Source: Corynebacterium amycolatum SK46 (GTDB lineage Bacteria; Actinomycetota; Actinomycetes; Mycobacteriales; Mycobacteriaceae). Taken from it: a stretch of DNA of 64,000 bases. The stretch covers positions 1 to 64,000 of the forward strand of contig NZ_ABZU01000005.1 in assembly GCF_000173655.1 (NCBI RefSeq). Reading direction: 5' to 3'. The notes below the pieces were generated by a model. The model was given only the letters and a program-made list of their open reading frames with translations, did no database searches and was not told the origin of the DNA. Positions within the stretch are counted from its first letter, which is position 1, and each line of letters begins with the position of its first letter. The translations under genes were made by a program, and so were the position numbers. Shown here one piece after another: positions 53,768 to 62,888 of the stretch.

Positions 53768-54755
53768 CGATAAGATGATTGGTGCCAGGAACCACGTGAG
53801 CTAGGTGAGGGACAATGGAGTCCACATTTACTGTCTTCATAATCCACCTACGCGAGAGCTCATCGGGAGCCTTTAGTTCGCCTACATCCTTCGCATGAAT
53901 GCAGTGATTATTAAAAGTAATTAACATGTCGCCGACAGGTAAGAAGATTGGCAGTTTCAAGTCATGAAGCATGTTGGAAACTTCAGCAACCGCAGCCTCT
54001 GCCTCAGGGTCGATACCAGTGGTGCGCCCTTCAAAGAACCGCAGATTTTGGAGTCTGTCCAAAATCGGGTGAAGTGAGGCCTCACCAAGCTCTTTATCAC
54101 CGACAACGCTTAAATCGTCAAAGGGGGTGTGGAATCGTGGCTGGCGCAGCAGCTCCCTAAGAGTTGGACTGCACCTTTCAATCAAATCAGCATTCCTCAC
54201 GAACGAGGTATAAACCTCATTTCGCGAATCATTCCGCATACTGATCATGTGCACAGCATCGGGGCGAACATAGTGATTCGCTAAATCCTTATGGAATCCA
54301 ATTGCCCCGCGAGCCTTCTGTGATTGCGTCGAAAACATCCCTCGTTTAGGGTGAATATCTTGATGAACATCTCCATCATTAACATTGCGGTAGCCGATTG
54401 AAGGTGTTCCACAGAGCTCCGCGAGTGCTGTCAACATACATTCAGCCACCCACGTGCGTTTTTGCACGTACTTCTGCCCAATCGGGTCATCGTTGCCTAA
54501 TTCGGGAATTTCAGAGTCAATAGGTGCCCCGGCAATCCAGACAACAGGCTGACGATCTCTGTCGCGTCCTTGAAGAATACTGCAAAACTCTGCAAATCTT
54601 CTGAAAACATTTTCGGAGGACACACACTGTCTCACTGCATGTACATGTGCTTCGTACTGCCGATACGGCGATTGCCAGATTTTTTCAAATAGCGAACGAA
54701 TTTCATCGCGCTCCTCTTCCGTGAACCGAAACTCAGCTTCCACAGACCATGGCAT
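53760..54755 (-). CDS. TauD/clavaminate-synthase-like Fe(II)/2-oxoglutarate dioxygenase (AsnO/VioC-type amino acid hydroxylase)
   Basis: About 331 residues, the usual length for AsnO/VioC-type hydroxylases. The metal ligands appear as H155-x-D157 in GFHKDLANHY and distal His287 in FNNHCIHAKD. The 2-oxoglutarate-binding Arg is 302 or 303 in SRRWIMKTV. AsnO/VioC members use H-x-E; this one has H-x-D. These enzymes hydroxylate the beta carbon of free amino acids such as Asn or Arg for nonribosomal peptides. The start at 54755 (MPWSVEAEF) is fixed by an AAGGAG seven bases upstream; a TTG at 54788 is rejected. It is the first gene of the operon. Confidence 0.85.
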   Translation of the reverse strand: MPWSVEAEFRFTEEERDEIRSLFEKIWQSPYRQYEAHVHAVRQCVSSENVFRRFAEFCSILQGRDRDRQPVVWIAGAPIDSEIPELGNDDPIGQKYVQKRTWVAECMLTALAELCGTPSIGYRNVNDGDVHQDIHPKRGMFSTQSQKARGAIGFHKDLANHYVRPDAVHMISMRNDSRNEVYTSFVRNADLIERCSPTLRELLRQPRFHTPFDDLSVVGDKELGEASLHPILDRLQNLRFFEGRTTGIDPEAEAAVAEVSNMLHDLKLPIFLPVGDMLITFNNHCIHAKDVGELKAPDELSRRWIMKTVNVDSIVPHLAHVVPGTNHLIDG

Positions 54756-54786
54756 TGAATACTCCTTGAAAATCGACTGCAAGGCC

Positions 54787-54817
54787 AATATAGAAACGGT
54801 ACCGAAACCCTTGTCAC
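54787..54817 (-). promoter_or_regulatory. Candidate promoter of the dioxygenase/MFS/A-T-TE operon
   Basis: On the minus strand, GTGACA (54812-54817) and TATATT (54787-54792) are spaced by 19 bases, about 32 bp before the dioxygenase start codon. Both hexamers are close to the sigma-A pattern, but the spacing is slightly long. Confidence 0.4.
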
Positions 54818-54819
54818 GG

Positions 54820-55505
54820 ATTTGTGCTTTTTGCGATTTTCCAACTCTAGAAATTCTGTCTTAATCGTGAAACGATTACCATCATCGGCAGTGTGTACTC
54901 AACACAGACCTTCGAGGCCCTCGCGCAGACCCCGTTCCTTGATGCTGTCCATATCATCTAATCTGCAGATAGGCTATAATTTCCTTAGTGGCCATATGAC
55001 CATATGTCTATCCAGCTCTTTGGCCAGACAGACACTTATTCTTCCCATAGACGGGGCGCACTCGTCATTGCATATACCGGCCTCAATACTCCTGCGCTAG
55101 GAATGCTTACAGTTCAACTTCTCGGGGCGGAGCACAGCTAATTTCTTGAATGATTTCACCGATAATTCGAGGAGACTTCTGTCGATAATGACTGGGGAAC
55201 CCGGGAGCGAAATCAGTGCCGAGTTGTCTGATGATCCTTGCCGGGGCAATACATCGCTATGAAATGGGTATCGCAGGCGACTTCGATCTGTGGGACTTTG
55301 GAGAATGATTCCTTCGTGTTCATCCCATATTGGATGACCAAAAGTGTTTATACGTGCACTTTGCGGCACGAAGCAAAACGGCACAGATGAAAGATGTCAC
55401 ATAGCACTCATGGAGGCGCCATAGGAGCGACAGTGCTGGCTGGCTAGAAATGAAGCAAATATATCTTTCATAACGACAGGTCTTCACCTACGTTACGTCC
55501 ACTAC
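54820..55505. other. Non-coding spacer inside the accessory island
   Basis: About 690 bases between the dioxygenase operon and the AbiE remnants. It includes a plus-strand TATAAT (about 54978-54983). A minus-strand open frame of 95 codons (55097-55384) has no ribosome site and no recognisable family. It has the look of decayed DNA, with GC below the core genome. No intact gene is supported. Confidence 0.5.
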
Positions 55506-56125
55506 ATGAAGGTTTCTGAGACTCAAGCCATTTTGGCCGCATACCTTTTACCTGCAACATGGTTTAATCACGTCGGCGCACGCGCCAAAAAAGGAATCAA
55601 CACCACGACAATGACGTTTCTGACGAAGGAATACATAGCCGAATCCGCCGAGGTGTGTACATCCTTTCTCGTGTCGTGGAAGATTCGCTCACGGAACTCC
55701 GGGCGACGTGGCTTTTCGACAGACTCAGGGGGGCCTTAGCGAGGAGCACTTTCAGGAAAAACAAACCAATCGTTATCTCTCATTCTCGGCCGTGAGCCTC
55801 TTCATGTTGGGAGTTATCACTCCATCGACGCATATTTTTACTTCTTCAAAGTGGAAACAATCATCGGCGGCTGATATTTCCCATCACACCACTAACCTGC
55901 CGGACGTCGATTGGGAAACTATCCATGGTCTTCCGGTGACGACCGTGGCACGGCCAATCCGCGATCTGGCGAGAGACAACCTTGATGAAGATCACCTCCA
56001 CCATGTGAGCGCGGACAGAATTCATAACCAACGCCTCCGCCCTTCAGAGACTGCCAAGGTGATTGATTCCTATGCCTACTAATATGGCAGTGACTCAGGT
56101 GATGGCATAGTGACAGAATCGCTGC
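55506..56125 (+). pseudogene. AbiEi-type (type IV antitoxin) gene remnant, frameshifted
   Basis: AbiEi homology is spread over three frames. Frame one gives YLLPATWF and TTTMTFLTKEY. After a shift near 55650 the next frame gives RGVYILSRVVEDSLTELRATWLFD and IVISHSRP. After a second shift near 55790 the third gives HIFTSSKWKQSSAADISHH, LPDVDWETIHGLPVTTVAR and IRDLARDNLDEDHL. A stop codon then interrupts an AY-x-SGDG tail near 56081. The GVYxLSR, TELRAxWL and GLPVTTxxRxIxDL motifs are those of actinobacterial AbiEi. The gene cannot make a full protein. Confidence 0.75.
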
Positions 56126-56403
56126 GACATTTTCCGAAAAATGGAAACATGACGGCGCAACAGAAGCCGAACTCTACAGCATGAAGATTATCTATGATGA
56201 TTGGGGCAATGCTATGGGAAGCGCTGCATTGTCAGCGCTGACTCAGCAGATGCCAGGAAAATGGTTGTCAAATAGCAAATTACTACTGCCCAGATTACAG
56301 CGTTGATGCAAAGTGCGATGAAATCAGTTCCACCACATGAGGAACAAACCTAAGACTAGCGTTGACCCAGTTTATGAATCGCCTGGTCGGGAGGACAGCG
56401 TGT

Positions 56404-56941
56404 CATGAGCTCCGCGTCGCCAGTCGCTAGTATTACCCGCAAGCGGATCCAACTCCTGGCGAAGCTTCGTAATGGAGCGCGACGCCAATCGGTGATGGTA
56501 GAGATGTTCAGCACCAATTTGTATTCGACATGTTCCTAACCCGAATGCTTGCTCATGCAAACTGTGATCGGGTTCTGAAAGGTGACACGAGTCCTCTTCT
56601 GCGTATTGGCTCTGGCCAACGCAGCCGTGATATTGGCCTAGATCGCCGGGAGCAAGCCCTCCGGCAGAAGCCGCAGGCGCTTGTCAAGGAGCCCGGATCA
56701 ACGGATTCCGGTTTTTAGCTTCAATTTGAAAGAACCTGCCAGAGATAACCGGAATCCGATGGTTCGGGCTCGAGAGGCGTTCAATGTAATTCTCAGAATC
56801 GGAACACAGCAGGTCATTCTCTTCGGCGTGGATATCTGTACCCCACAACGCCTCGATGCACTAATCGACCTAGTGAAAAGCAATCCGGTCATTGATTATG
56901 AAGCGCTCCCAGCCGACACCTTCCAGCTGCGATTGCGTTGA
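56404..56941 (+). pseudogene. AbiEii-type (type IV toxin, nucleotidyltransferase) gene remnant
   Basis: Downstream of the AbiEi remnant in the same orientation, as in intact abiE operons. One frame gives SITRKRIQLLAKLRNGARRQ, the next HQFVFDMFLTRMLAH, RVLKGDTSPLLRIG and QRSRDIGLDRR. AbiEii toxins have FVLKGGTxLLxR...RxTxDIDL here, so the catalytic GG and DID are changed to GD and DIG as well as the frame being broken. A third frame (from about 56699) ends in a 60-80 residue open stretch with GTQQVILFGVDICTPQRLDAL. Assignment of that last part to AbiEii is uncertain. Confidence 0.65.
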
Positions 56942-56950
56942 AAATGCGAC

Positions 56951-58519
56951 CTAGCGACGATCCTCGAACCAACCGGTAACAGCCGGTGCTGTGTTCTCGT
57001 AGACCAGCTTGGCTTCGGTGTACTCCTCCAGGCCGGTCGGACCCAGCTCGCGGCCAATACCGGACTGACCAAAGCCGCCCCACTCGGCCTGTGGCAGGTA
57101 GGGGCCAAAGTCGTTGATCCAGACGGTGCCGTGGCGCAGCCCGCGGGAAACGCGCTCAGAAACCTCGCGGTTGGATGTCCACACCGCACCGGCCAGGCCG
57201 TATTCGGTGTCGTTGCCAATCTCGATGGCCTCATCAACCGTGGTGAAGGTCTCCACCGTCACCACCGGGCCAAAGGCTTCGTCGTGAACGCAGTCCATCT
57301 CGCGAGTGACCTGGTCAATCACGGTTGGGAGGTAGAAGTAGCCGTCGGCAAGCGAGGCGGAACCGTCAGCGGTGGCGCCGGTGGCAATCTCGCCGCCCAC
57401 GCGCACGCGAGCGCCCTGCTCACGAGCCCGATCGACGTATGCCGCGACCTTATCCAGGTGCTGCTTGGAAATCAGCGCACCGGTCTCGGCCTTCTCATCG
57501 AGTGGACCGCCGAGCTGGATGTGCCCGGCGCGCTCGACCAGATCGCCGACAAACTTCTCAGCGATGGACTCCTCCACCACCAGACGAGCACCCGCCGAGC
57601 AGACCTGACCGGAGTGCAGGAACGCAGCATTGAGGGCATTGTCCAAAGCGGCTTCGTAGTCAGCGTCGGCGAAGATGATGTTCGGGTTCTTGCCGCCGAG
57701 CTCAAGCGCAACCTTCTTCACGGACTTGGCTGCTTCACCAGCAATAATCTTGCCAGTGACAAGACCGCCAGTGAAGGAGACCATGTCCACCTTCGGATGC
57801 GAGGACAACGGTGCGCCCGCTTCGGCGCCAGCGCCGGTAATGAGGTTGGCAACGCCTGCCGGAACGCCCAGGTCATCGATAACGTGCATGAGCAGGATAG
57901 CCGTGTGCGGAGTCAGCTCCGCCGGCTTCAACACAAAGGTATTGCCCGTGGCCAGGCACGGTGCGACCTTCCATGCGGTCTGCAGCAGCGGGTAGTTCCA
58001 CGGCGTAATCAGACCACAGACACCGACGGGTTCACGCACAATGCGCGCAACGACGGTCGGGTCATCAGCATCCACGAGACGACCAGCATCATTGCCCGCC
58101 AGCTTTCCGAAGTACTCGAAGCAGGCGATGATGTCATCCATATCGGCTGCTGCCTCAGGCAGGCGCTTGCCGGTATCCATGGCCTCCGCCCAGGCAAATT
58201 CGTCCTTGCGCTCCTTGATGGCAGCTCCAATATCGAGTACCAACTTGCTGCGCTCAGCTGTGCTCCAGGATGCCCAGGAACCTTCTCCGGTACGTCGGAA
58301 AGCAGCGTCGGCGGCGGCGATGGCTCGCTCGGTGTCGGCGGCATCGGCTTCCGCGACCTCTGCGATGAAAGAACCGTCGGCTGGGCACTCGATGGTGCGA
58401 GTGGTGCCAGCGGCCGCAGCGGACCAGGTGCCGTTGATAAACAGCGTGGCCGCGCTTTCGTGCGATTTGGCGGTCTCGGGTGCGAGGGCCTTATCGGTAG
58501 TGGAAGGCTTAAAGGTCAT
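56951..58519 (-). CDS. betB: Betaine-aldehyde dehydrogenase
   Basis: 522 residues, aldehyde dehydrogenase superfamily. Key sites are the NAD-binding PWNYPLLQTAWKVAPCLATG region, the general base Glu in ALELGGKNPN and the nucleophile Cys in SGQVCSAGARL. C-terminal motifs are DEAFGPVV and WVNDFGP-like WINDFGPYLPQAEWGG. It oxidises betaine aldehyde to glycine betaine. It directly follows the BetT-type transporter gene (ATG adjoining its stop, AAGGAGG upstream) and is divergent from betA, whose product makes its substrate. About 30 extra N-terminal residues are poorly conserved. An aldehyde dehydrogenase of similar substrates is the alternative, unlikely in this context. Confidence 0.9.
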   Translation of the reverse strand: MTFKPSTTDKALAPETAKSHESAATLFINGTWSAAAAGTTRTIECPADGSFIAEVAEADAADTERAIAAADAAFRRTGEGSWASWSTAERSKLVLDIGAAIKERKDEFAWAEAMDTGKRLPEAAADMDDIIACFEYFGKLAGNDAGRLVDADDPTVVARIVREPVGVCGLITPWNYPLLQTAWKVAPCLATGNTFVLKPAELTPHTAILLMHVIDDLGVPAGVANLITGAGAEAGAPLSSHPKVDMVSFTGGLVTGKIIAGEAAKSVKKVALELGGKNPNIIFADADYEAALDNALNAAFLHSGQVCSAGARLVVEESIAEKFVGDLVERAGHIQLGGPLDEKAETGALISKQHLDKVAAYVDRAREQGARVRVGGEIATGATADGSASLADGYFYLPTVIDQVTREMDCVHDEAFGPVVTVETFTTVDEAIEIGNDTEYGLAGAVWTSNREVSERVSRGLRHGTVWINDFGPYLPQAEWGGFGQSGIGRELGPTGLEEYTEAKLVYENTAPAVTGWFEDRR

Positions 58520-60700
58520 TTAGGAATCCTCCTTGGCGTAGTCATCAGACCATTCGCGGACGGGGTCGGCATTATCGGACAGATCTGAGGTGCCCGGGAG
58601 ATCAGACTGCATGTGCAGGAACTCCAGGTGCCGTTCGTAGAGGTCGAGGACGTCGGAAATCAGCTGCTCTTGGGTGTAGCCATAAATGTCGTAGCCGAGC
58701 GAGCCGGTAAGCGTGAAGACCTCGAGACGGTAGTAGTAAATATCGGCATCACTGTCCAGGTGTACCAGGCCGGCAAAGGACGGCGTCAAGTGTTCAACCG
58801 GATAGACCTGGTAGCGGAAGCTCATCTCCTCGCCGAAGCCGACCTGCAGGTCAATCTGGTCGATGCCGACTTCTTCAACTGGTTCTCGGTGCAGCGCCAC
58901 CTCACCGCCACGTTCCTTGATGGCTCCCGCGACCTGCTCGAGCGCGGGCTGCACCACTCGGTCGAGATAGCGCGTGACCGGCTTCTTGCCCGGGAAGGAC
59001 ATGGAGCGGGCAAGGCGCTTCTGCCAATCCCCCTGCTGGCCGTCCACAGCGCGGCCCGACATCGCCCCGTGGAGGGCTCGACGTGTCGAATCCTGTTGCA
59101 ACAGCTCCAGTCGCAGCGACTTGAACAGGCCATACATCACCAGATAGATGACAAAGGCAAACGGCAGACCCATCACAATTGTTGCCGACTGCAGTGTCGG
59201 AATACCGCCGACATAGAGCATCGAGATGGTCAGCACACCGACCACGACAGCCCAGAAAATCCGGGTCCACTTCTTGCCGTCCTGCTGTGTGTCAGTGATC
59301 TTCGACGTGAAGTTACTCATCACCAGTGCCGCCGAGTCCGCCGAGGTGATGTAGAGCAACAGGCCAATCAGAGATGCGACTGCAGCCACCATCATCGGCG
59401 CCGGGTACTGCTCCAGCAGCAGGTAGAAGGCACGCTCCGGGTAATCCAGTGCCGTCTGGCCAAACTCCGAATCGCCATTGATAACCAGGTCCAGCGCCGA
59501 GTTACCGAACACCGACACCCACATCAGGACGAAGAGGAATGGAATGGTCAGCGTGCCGACGACAAACTGGCGCAGGCTACGGCCACGGGAAATACGGGCC
59601 AGGAACAAACCGACGAATGGAGCCCAGGCCACCCACCAAGCCCAGAAGAACAGAGTCCAGGCGTTCAGCCATTCCTGTGCGCCCGAGAAGGCGTAGGTAT
59701 CCATAGTCATGGACGGGAACTTGGAGACGTACTCGCCGACGTTCATCACCAGGGCGTCAAACAGGAACGCCGTGCGACCAGTGACCAGGATGTAGAGCAT
59801 CAGGCAAATGGCCAGGCCAACGTTGAGTTCCGAGAGACGACGAATTCCCTTGTCAACGCCCGAGACGGCAGATGCGATGGCCACTGATACAGCCACCACG
59901 ATTAGCGCAATCTGCCAGGACGTACTCTCCTCCACCCCGAACAGCACGCGCAGGCCGTAATTCAGCTGGACGACGCCGATACCCAGCGAAGTTGCGACAC
60001 CGAAAACGGTACCGAGCATCGCTGCGATTTCGACCGCTTCACCAGCGGGGCCGTGGATGCGCTTGCCAATGATTGGGTAGAGCGCCGAGCGAATGGTCAG
60101 TGGCATGTTCAAGCGGTAAGCGAAGTAGCCGAATGCCATGCCCATCAGTGCGTAGAGCGCCCAACCGGTCACGCCGTAGTGGAAGAGCGTAAAGACGACT
60201 GCCTGACGCGCGGCTTCGATGGTCTCCGCATCTCCGGTCGGCGGGCCATAGTACTGTGCCACCGGCTCTGCTACCGAGAAGAAGAGCAAGTCAATGCCGA
60301 TACCTGCGGCAAAGAGCATAGAGGCCCAAGAAAACAGGCCGAACTGAGGTTTGGCGTGATCGGGACCGAGCTTAATCTGCCCCGTTCGCGAGATGGCGAT
60401 GTAGAGCATGAAGAGCACTGCCACCGTCGCGGTCACGATATAGAACCAACCGAAGTTCTTCGATACCCAGGCGACAATGCCAGCTAGGGTGTCCGCTGCA
60501 TTGTCCGGGGCAAAAATAGCCCACAGGGCAATGGCGAGAATACCAACGCCTGAAATAATAAATACAGGCCAGTTGACCTCAGGCTCAGAGGTCGCACTCG
60601 CTTGCGCTTGTTGTGGAGGGACCGACTGCGATCGCTGCATTTCTTGCGACGATCCAGATTTTTCCTCCGTTACCTTCTCAGTTGGCGGAGTATCAGACAT
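58520..60700 (-). CDS. betT: BCCT-family choline transporter (BetT-like)
   Basis: 726 residues. A polar N-terminus (1-45) precedes twelve helices of the betaine-carnitine-choline transporter family, with the signature FFWAWWVAWAPFVGLFLARI and the segment WASMLFAAGIGIDLLFFSVAEP. A long cytoplasmic C-terminal domain (about 540-726) with EMSFRYQVYPVEHLTPSF and YYYRLEVFTLTGSLGYDIYG is the osmoregulatory tail seen in BetT rather than in short BCCT carriers. It imports choline by proton symport. It is co-transcribed with betB just downstream and divergent from betA across 338 bp. Confidence 0.9.
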   Translation of the reverse strand: MSDTPPTEKVTEEKSGSSQEMQRSQSVPPQQAQASATSEPEVNWPVFIISGVGILAIALWAIFAPDNAADTLAGIVAWVSKNFGWFYIVTATVAVLFMLYIAISRTGQIKLGPDHAKPQFGLFSWASMLFAAGIGIDLLFFSVAEPVAQYYGPPTGDAETIEAARQAVVFTLFHYGVTGWALYALMGMAFGYFAYRLNMPLTIRSALYPIIGKRIHGPAGEAVEIAAMLGTVFGVATSLGIGVVQLNYGLRVLFGVEESTSWQIALIVVAVSVAIASAVSGVDKGIRRLSELNVGLAICLMLYILVTGRTAFLFDALVMNVGEYVSKFPSMTMDTYAFSGAQEWLNAWTLFFWAWWVAWAPFVGLFLARISRGRSLRQFVVGTLTIPFLFVLMWVSVFGNSALDLVINGDSEFGQTALDYPERAFYLLLEQYPAPMMVAAVASLIGLLLYITSADSAALVMSNFTSKITDTQQDGKKWTRIFWAVVVGVLTISMLYVGGIPTLQSATIVMGLPFAFVIYLVMYGLFKSLRLELLQQDSTRRALHGAMSGRAVDGQQGDWQKRLARSMSFPGKKPVTRYLDRVVQPALEQVAGAIKERGGEVALHREPVEEVGIDQIDLQVGFGEEMSFRYQVYPVEHLTPSFAGLVHLDSDADIYYYRLEVFTLTGSLGYDIYGYTQEQLISDVLDLYERHLEFLHMQSDLPGTSDLSDNADPVREWSDDYAKEDS

Positions 60701-60858
60701 AGGAAAATCCTTCAGATTCGGGAACTAATCCAGCATACCTAGTTTGAATAATCCCTCAAGTCTTAGAATCGATTCAGAAGAATTCCTTAACCCCAATATC
60801 AACACCATTACCTGCATCTTTACCTAGTTTTCACGGCGTTGAAAATCATTCCAACTGG

Positions 60859-60873
60859 AATTGAATGTCAATT
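60859..60873. promoter_or_regulatory. Palindrome in the betT-betA intergenic region (candidate operator)
   Basis: AATTGAATGTCAATT is a perfect 6-bp inverted repeat around ATG, centred in the 338-bp gap between the divergent bet genes. The size and symmetry would suit a TetR-type regulator such as BetI. No betI gene is present in the window. The rest of the gap (60701-61038) has no gene, and no clear promoter pair was identified. Confidence 0.4.
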
Positions 60874-61038
60874 GTATGCCATTCTATATCTGTGAAGGGG
60901 ATTTGAGATACGCCTCCGGCCACTTATTTCAATATCGATATATAGGGCACGCCTTTAAATATCACTTGAGGCTTATCGCAGTCCTTGAAAACCATTCCGA
61001 TACACATCGGTACACAACCTACGGAGGTACACCAGAAC

Positions 61039-62778
61039 ATGGGAGCTTTCCCGGCTGTCTTCAACTTCGGTAAAAAGAATGGCAACACCACAGTCGAACA
61101 CCGCGACGTCGTCATCGTTGGCGCGGGCTCTGCCGGCTCTGTGCTGGCTAACCGGCTGTCCGCAGACCACACTCAGCAGGTGCTCGTACTCGAAGCCGGC
61201 CGCATGGACTCCCTCTGGGATCTCTACATTCACATGCCTTCGGCGTTCTCCTTCCCAATCGGCAACAAGTACTACGACTGGAAGTACGAATCCGAGCCGG
61301 AACCGGAGATGAACGGTCGTCGCATCTACCACGCCCGCGGCAAGGTCGTCGGCGGTTCCTCCTCCATCAACGGCCAGATCTACCAGCGCGGCAACCCGAT
61401 GGACTACGACAAGTGGGGCGACACCAAGGGGCTGGAAAACTGGGGTTGGAACCATGTCCTGCCGTACTTCAAGCGCATGGAAAATGCGCTGGGCTCCGAC
61501 AAGGACGACCCGCGCCGTGGCCACGACGGCCCGCTGCGTATGAAGCGCGGACCGGCCGATTCTCCGCTGTTCAAGGCTTTCTTTAAGTCTGTACAGCAGG
61601 CCGGCTACAACTACACCCCGGACGTCAATGGCTACCGCCAGGAGGGCTTCGGCCCCTTCGACGCGAACATCGACAAGGGCCGTCGTCTCTCCGCAGCTCG
61701 CGCATACCTGCACCCAGCCCTGCAGCGCCCGAATCTGGAGCTCCGCACCCGCGCGGAAGCCACCCGCATCCTCTTCGAGGGCACCAAGGCCGTCGGCGTG
61801 GAGTACACCTGGAAGGGTCACACGCGCCAGGTGCGAGCAGACAAGGTTATCCTCTGCGGTGGCGCTTTCAACTCTCCCCAGCTGCTCGAGGTCTCCGGCA
61901 TTGGCGATGAGAAAATCTTGAATGCCGCCGGAGTGAACGTCGTCAAGCACCTGCCTGGCGTCGGCGAGAACCTGCAGGACCACCTGGAGGTCTACATTCA
62001 GTACAACGCCACCCAGCCGGTGTCTTCACAGCCGTACCTGGAGAAGTGGCGTTGGCCGTTCATTGGCCTGTGGTGGATGCTCACCCACAAGGGCCCGGTG
62101 GCGACGTCGCACTTCGAGGGCGGCGGTTTCGCCCGCTCCAACGACAACGAGCCCTACCCGAACCTGATGTTCCACTTCCTGCCGCTGGCCATGCGTTACG
62201 ACGGCACAAAGATCGATAGCCCGCACGGTTTCCAGTTCCACGTTGGTCCGATGTACTCGGACGCCCGTGGCCATGTTCACATCACCTCCTCGGACATCAA
62301 GGTCAAGCCGTCGATTCTGTTCAACTACCTGTCCACTGATCAGGACCGTCGTGAATGGGTCGAGGCTGTCAAGGTCTCCCGTAAGCTGCTGGACACTCCA
62401 GCAATGAAGGAGTACACCGACGGCGAGATTTCTCCGGGCGCAGACGTGCAGACCGACGAGGAAATCCTCGAGTGGGTCCGCAGGGATGCCGAGACCGCAC
62501 TGCACCCATCCTGCACCTGCAAGATGGGTCCGGCCTCCGACGAGATGGCCGTGGTCGATCCGGAAACCATGCAGGTCCACGGCACCGAGGGCCTCTACGT
62601 GGTTGACGCTTCGGTCATGCCGGGCATCACCAACGGCAATATCTACGCACCGACCATGATGATTGCCGAAAAGGCCGCTGACCTCATCGCCGGCAAGACC
62701 CCGCTGGCACCGCAGGACATTCCGTTCTACCGCGCCGGCCAGGGCATGCCGCTAGATCCGCCGGAGAACAATAAGTAG
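61039..62778 (+). CDS. betA: Choline dehydrogenase (GMC oxidoreductase)
   Basis: About 579 residues. The FAD-binding Rossmann motif [19 protein letters not shown] starts near residue 22. GMC signatures are [18 protein letters not shown] and [17 protein letters not shown]. The C-terminus has [11 protein letters not shown] with the catalytic His, and [12 protein letters not shown]. It oxidises choline to betaine aldehyde, the substrate of BetB. ATGGGAGCTTTC at 61039 follows GGAGG. The frame is open further upstream to 60985, but that part is not family-like. Coding bias is strong, suggesting high expression when induced. Confidence 0.9.
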   Translation: MGAFPAVFNFGKKNGNTTVEHRDVVIVGAGSAGSVLANRLSADHTQQVLVLEAGRMDSLWDLYIHMPSAFSFPIGNKYYDWKYESEPEPEMNGRRIYHARGKVVGGSSSINGQIYQRGNPMDYDKWGDTKGLENWGWNHVLPYFKRMENALGSDKDDPRRGHDGPLRMKRGPADSPLFKAFFKSVQQAGYNYTPDVNGYRQEGFGPFDANIDKGRRLSAARAYLHPALQRPNLELRTRAEATRILFEGTKAVGVEYTWKGHTRQVRADKVILCGGAFNSPQLLEVSGIGDEKILNAAGVNVVKHLPGVGENLQDHLEVYIQYNATQPVSSQPYLEKWRWPFIGLWWMLTHKGPVATSHFEGGGFARSNDNEPYPNLMFHFLPLAMRYDGTKIDSPHGFQFHVGPMYSDARGHVHITSSDIKVKPSILFNYLSTDQDRREWVEAVKVSRKLLDTPAMKEYTDGEISPGADVQTDEEILEWVRRDAETALHPSCTCKMGPASDEMAVVDPETMQVHGTEGLYVVDASVMPGITNGNIYAPTMMIAEKAADLIAGKTPLAPQDIPFYRAGQGMPLDPPENNK

Positions 62779-62837
62779 TTCTTGAATTCTTGAGGCGGCA
62801 GCGGAGCGTCTATTGCGCAACGCCGTTCGTCGGCACC

Positions 62838-62869
62838 GGCCGGATTCTCCCACACGGGGGAATCCGGCC
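62838..62869 (+). terminator. Hairpin terminator after betA
   Basis: GGCCGGATTCTCCC and GGGGGAATCCGGCC form a strong stem of about 14 bp around a 4-base loop, followed by TTAGTGTT, a weak T-tract. It lies 60 bp after betA and 20 bp before the next start codon. Confidence 0.7.
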
Positions 62870-62888
62870 TTAGTGTTACTCTCGCCCT

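Noticed and set aside
54960-54985. ATAGGCTATAATTTCCTTA as a DtxR box linking the A-T-TE operon to iron
   Set aside because: Only about 11 of 19 positions match and the site is over 200 bp upstream; the TATAAT it contains is a simpler reading.
55097-55384. 95-codon minus-strand frame in the accessory island
   Set aside because: No ribosome site, no family resemblance and location in decayed DNA; not called as a gene.
57131-59887. Two long plus-strand open frames (about 485 and 424 codons) opposite betB and betT
   Set aside because: Shadows of genes with clear motifs on the minus strand; products are Arg/Gln/His-rich without recognisable domains.
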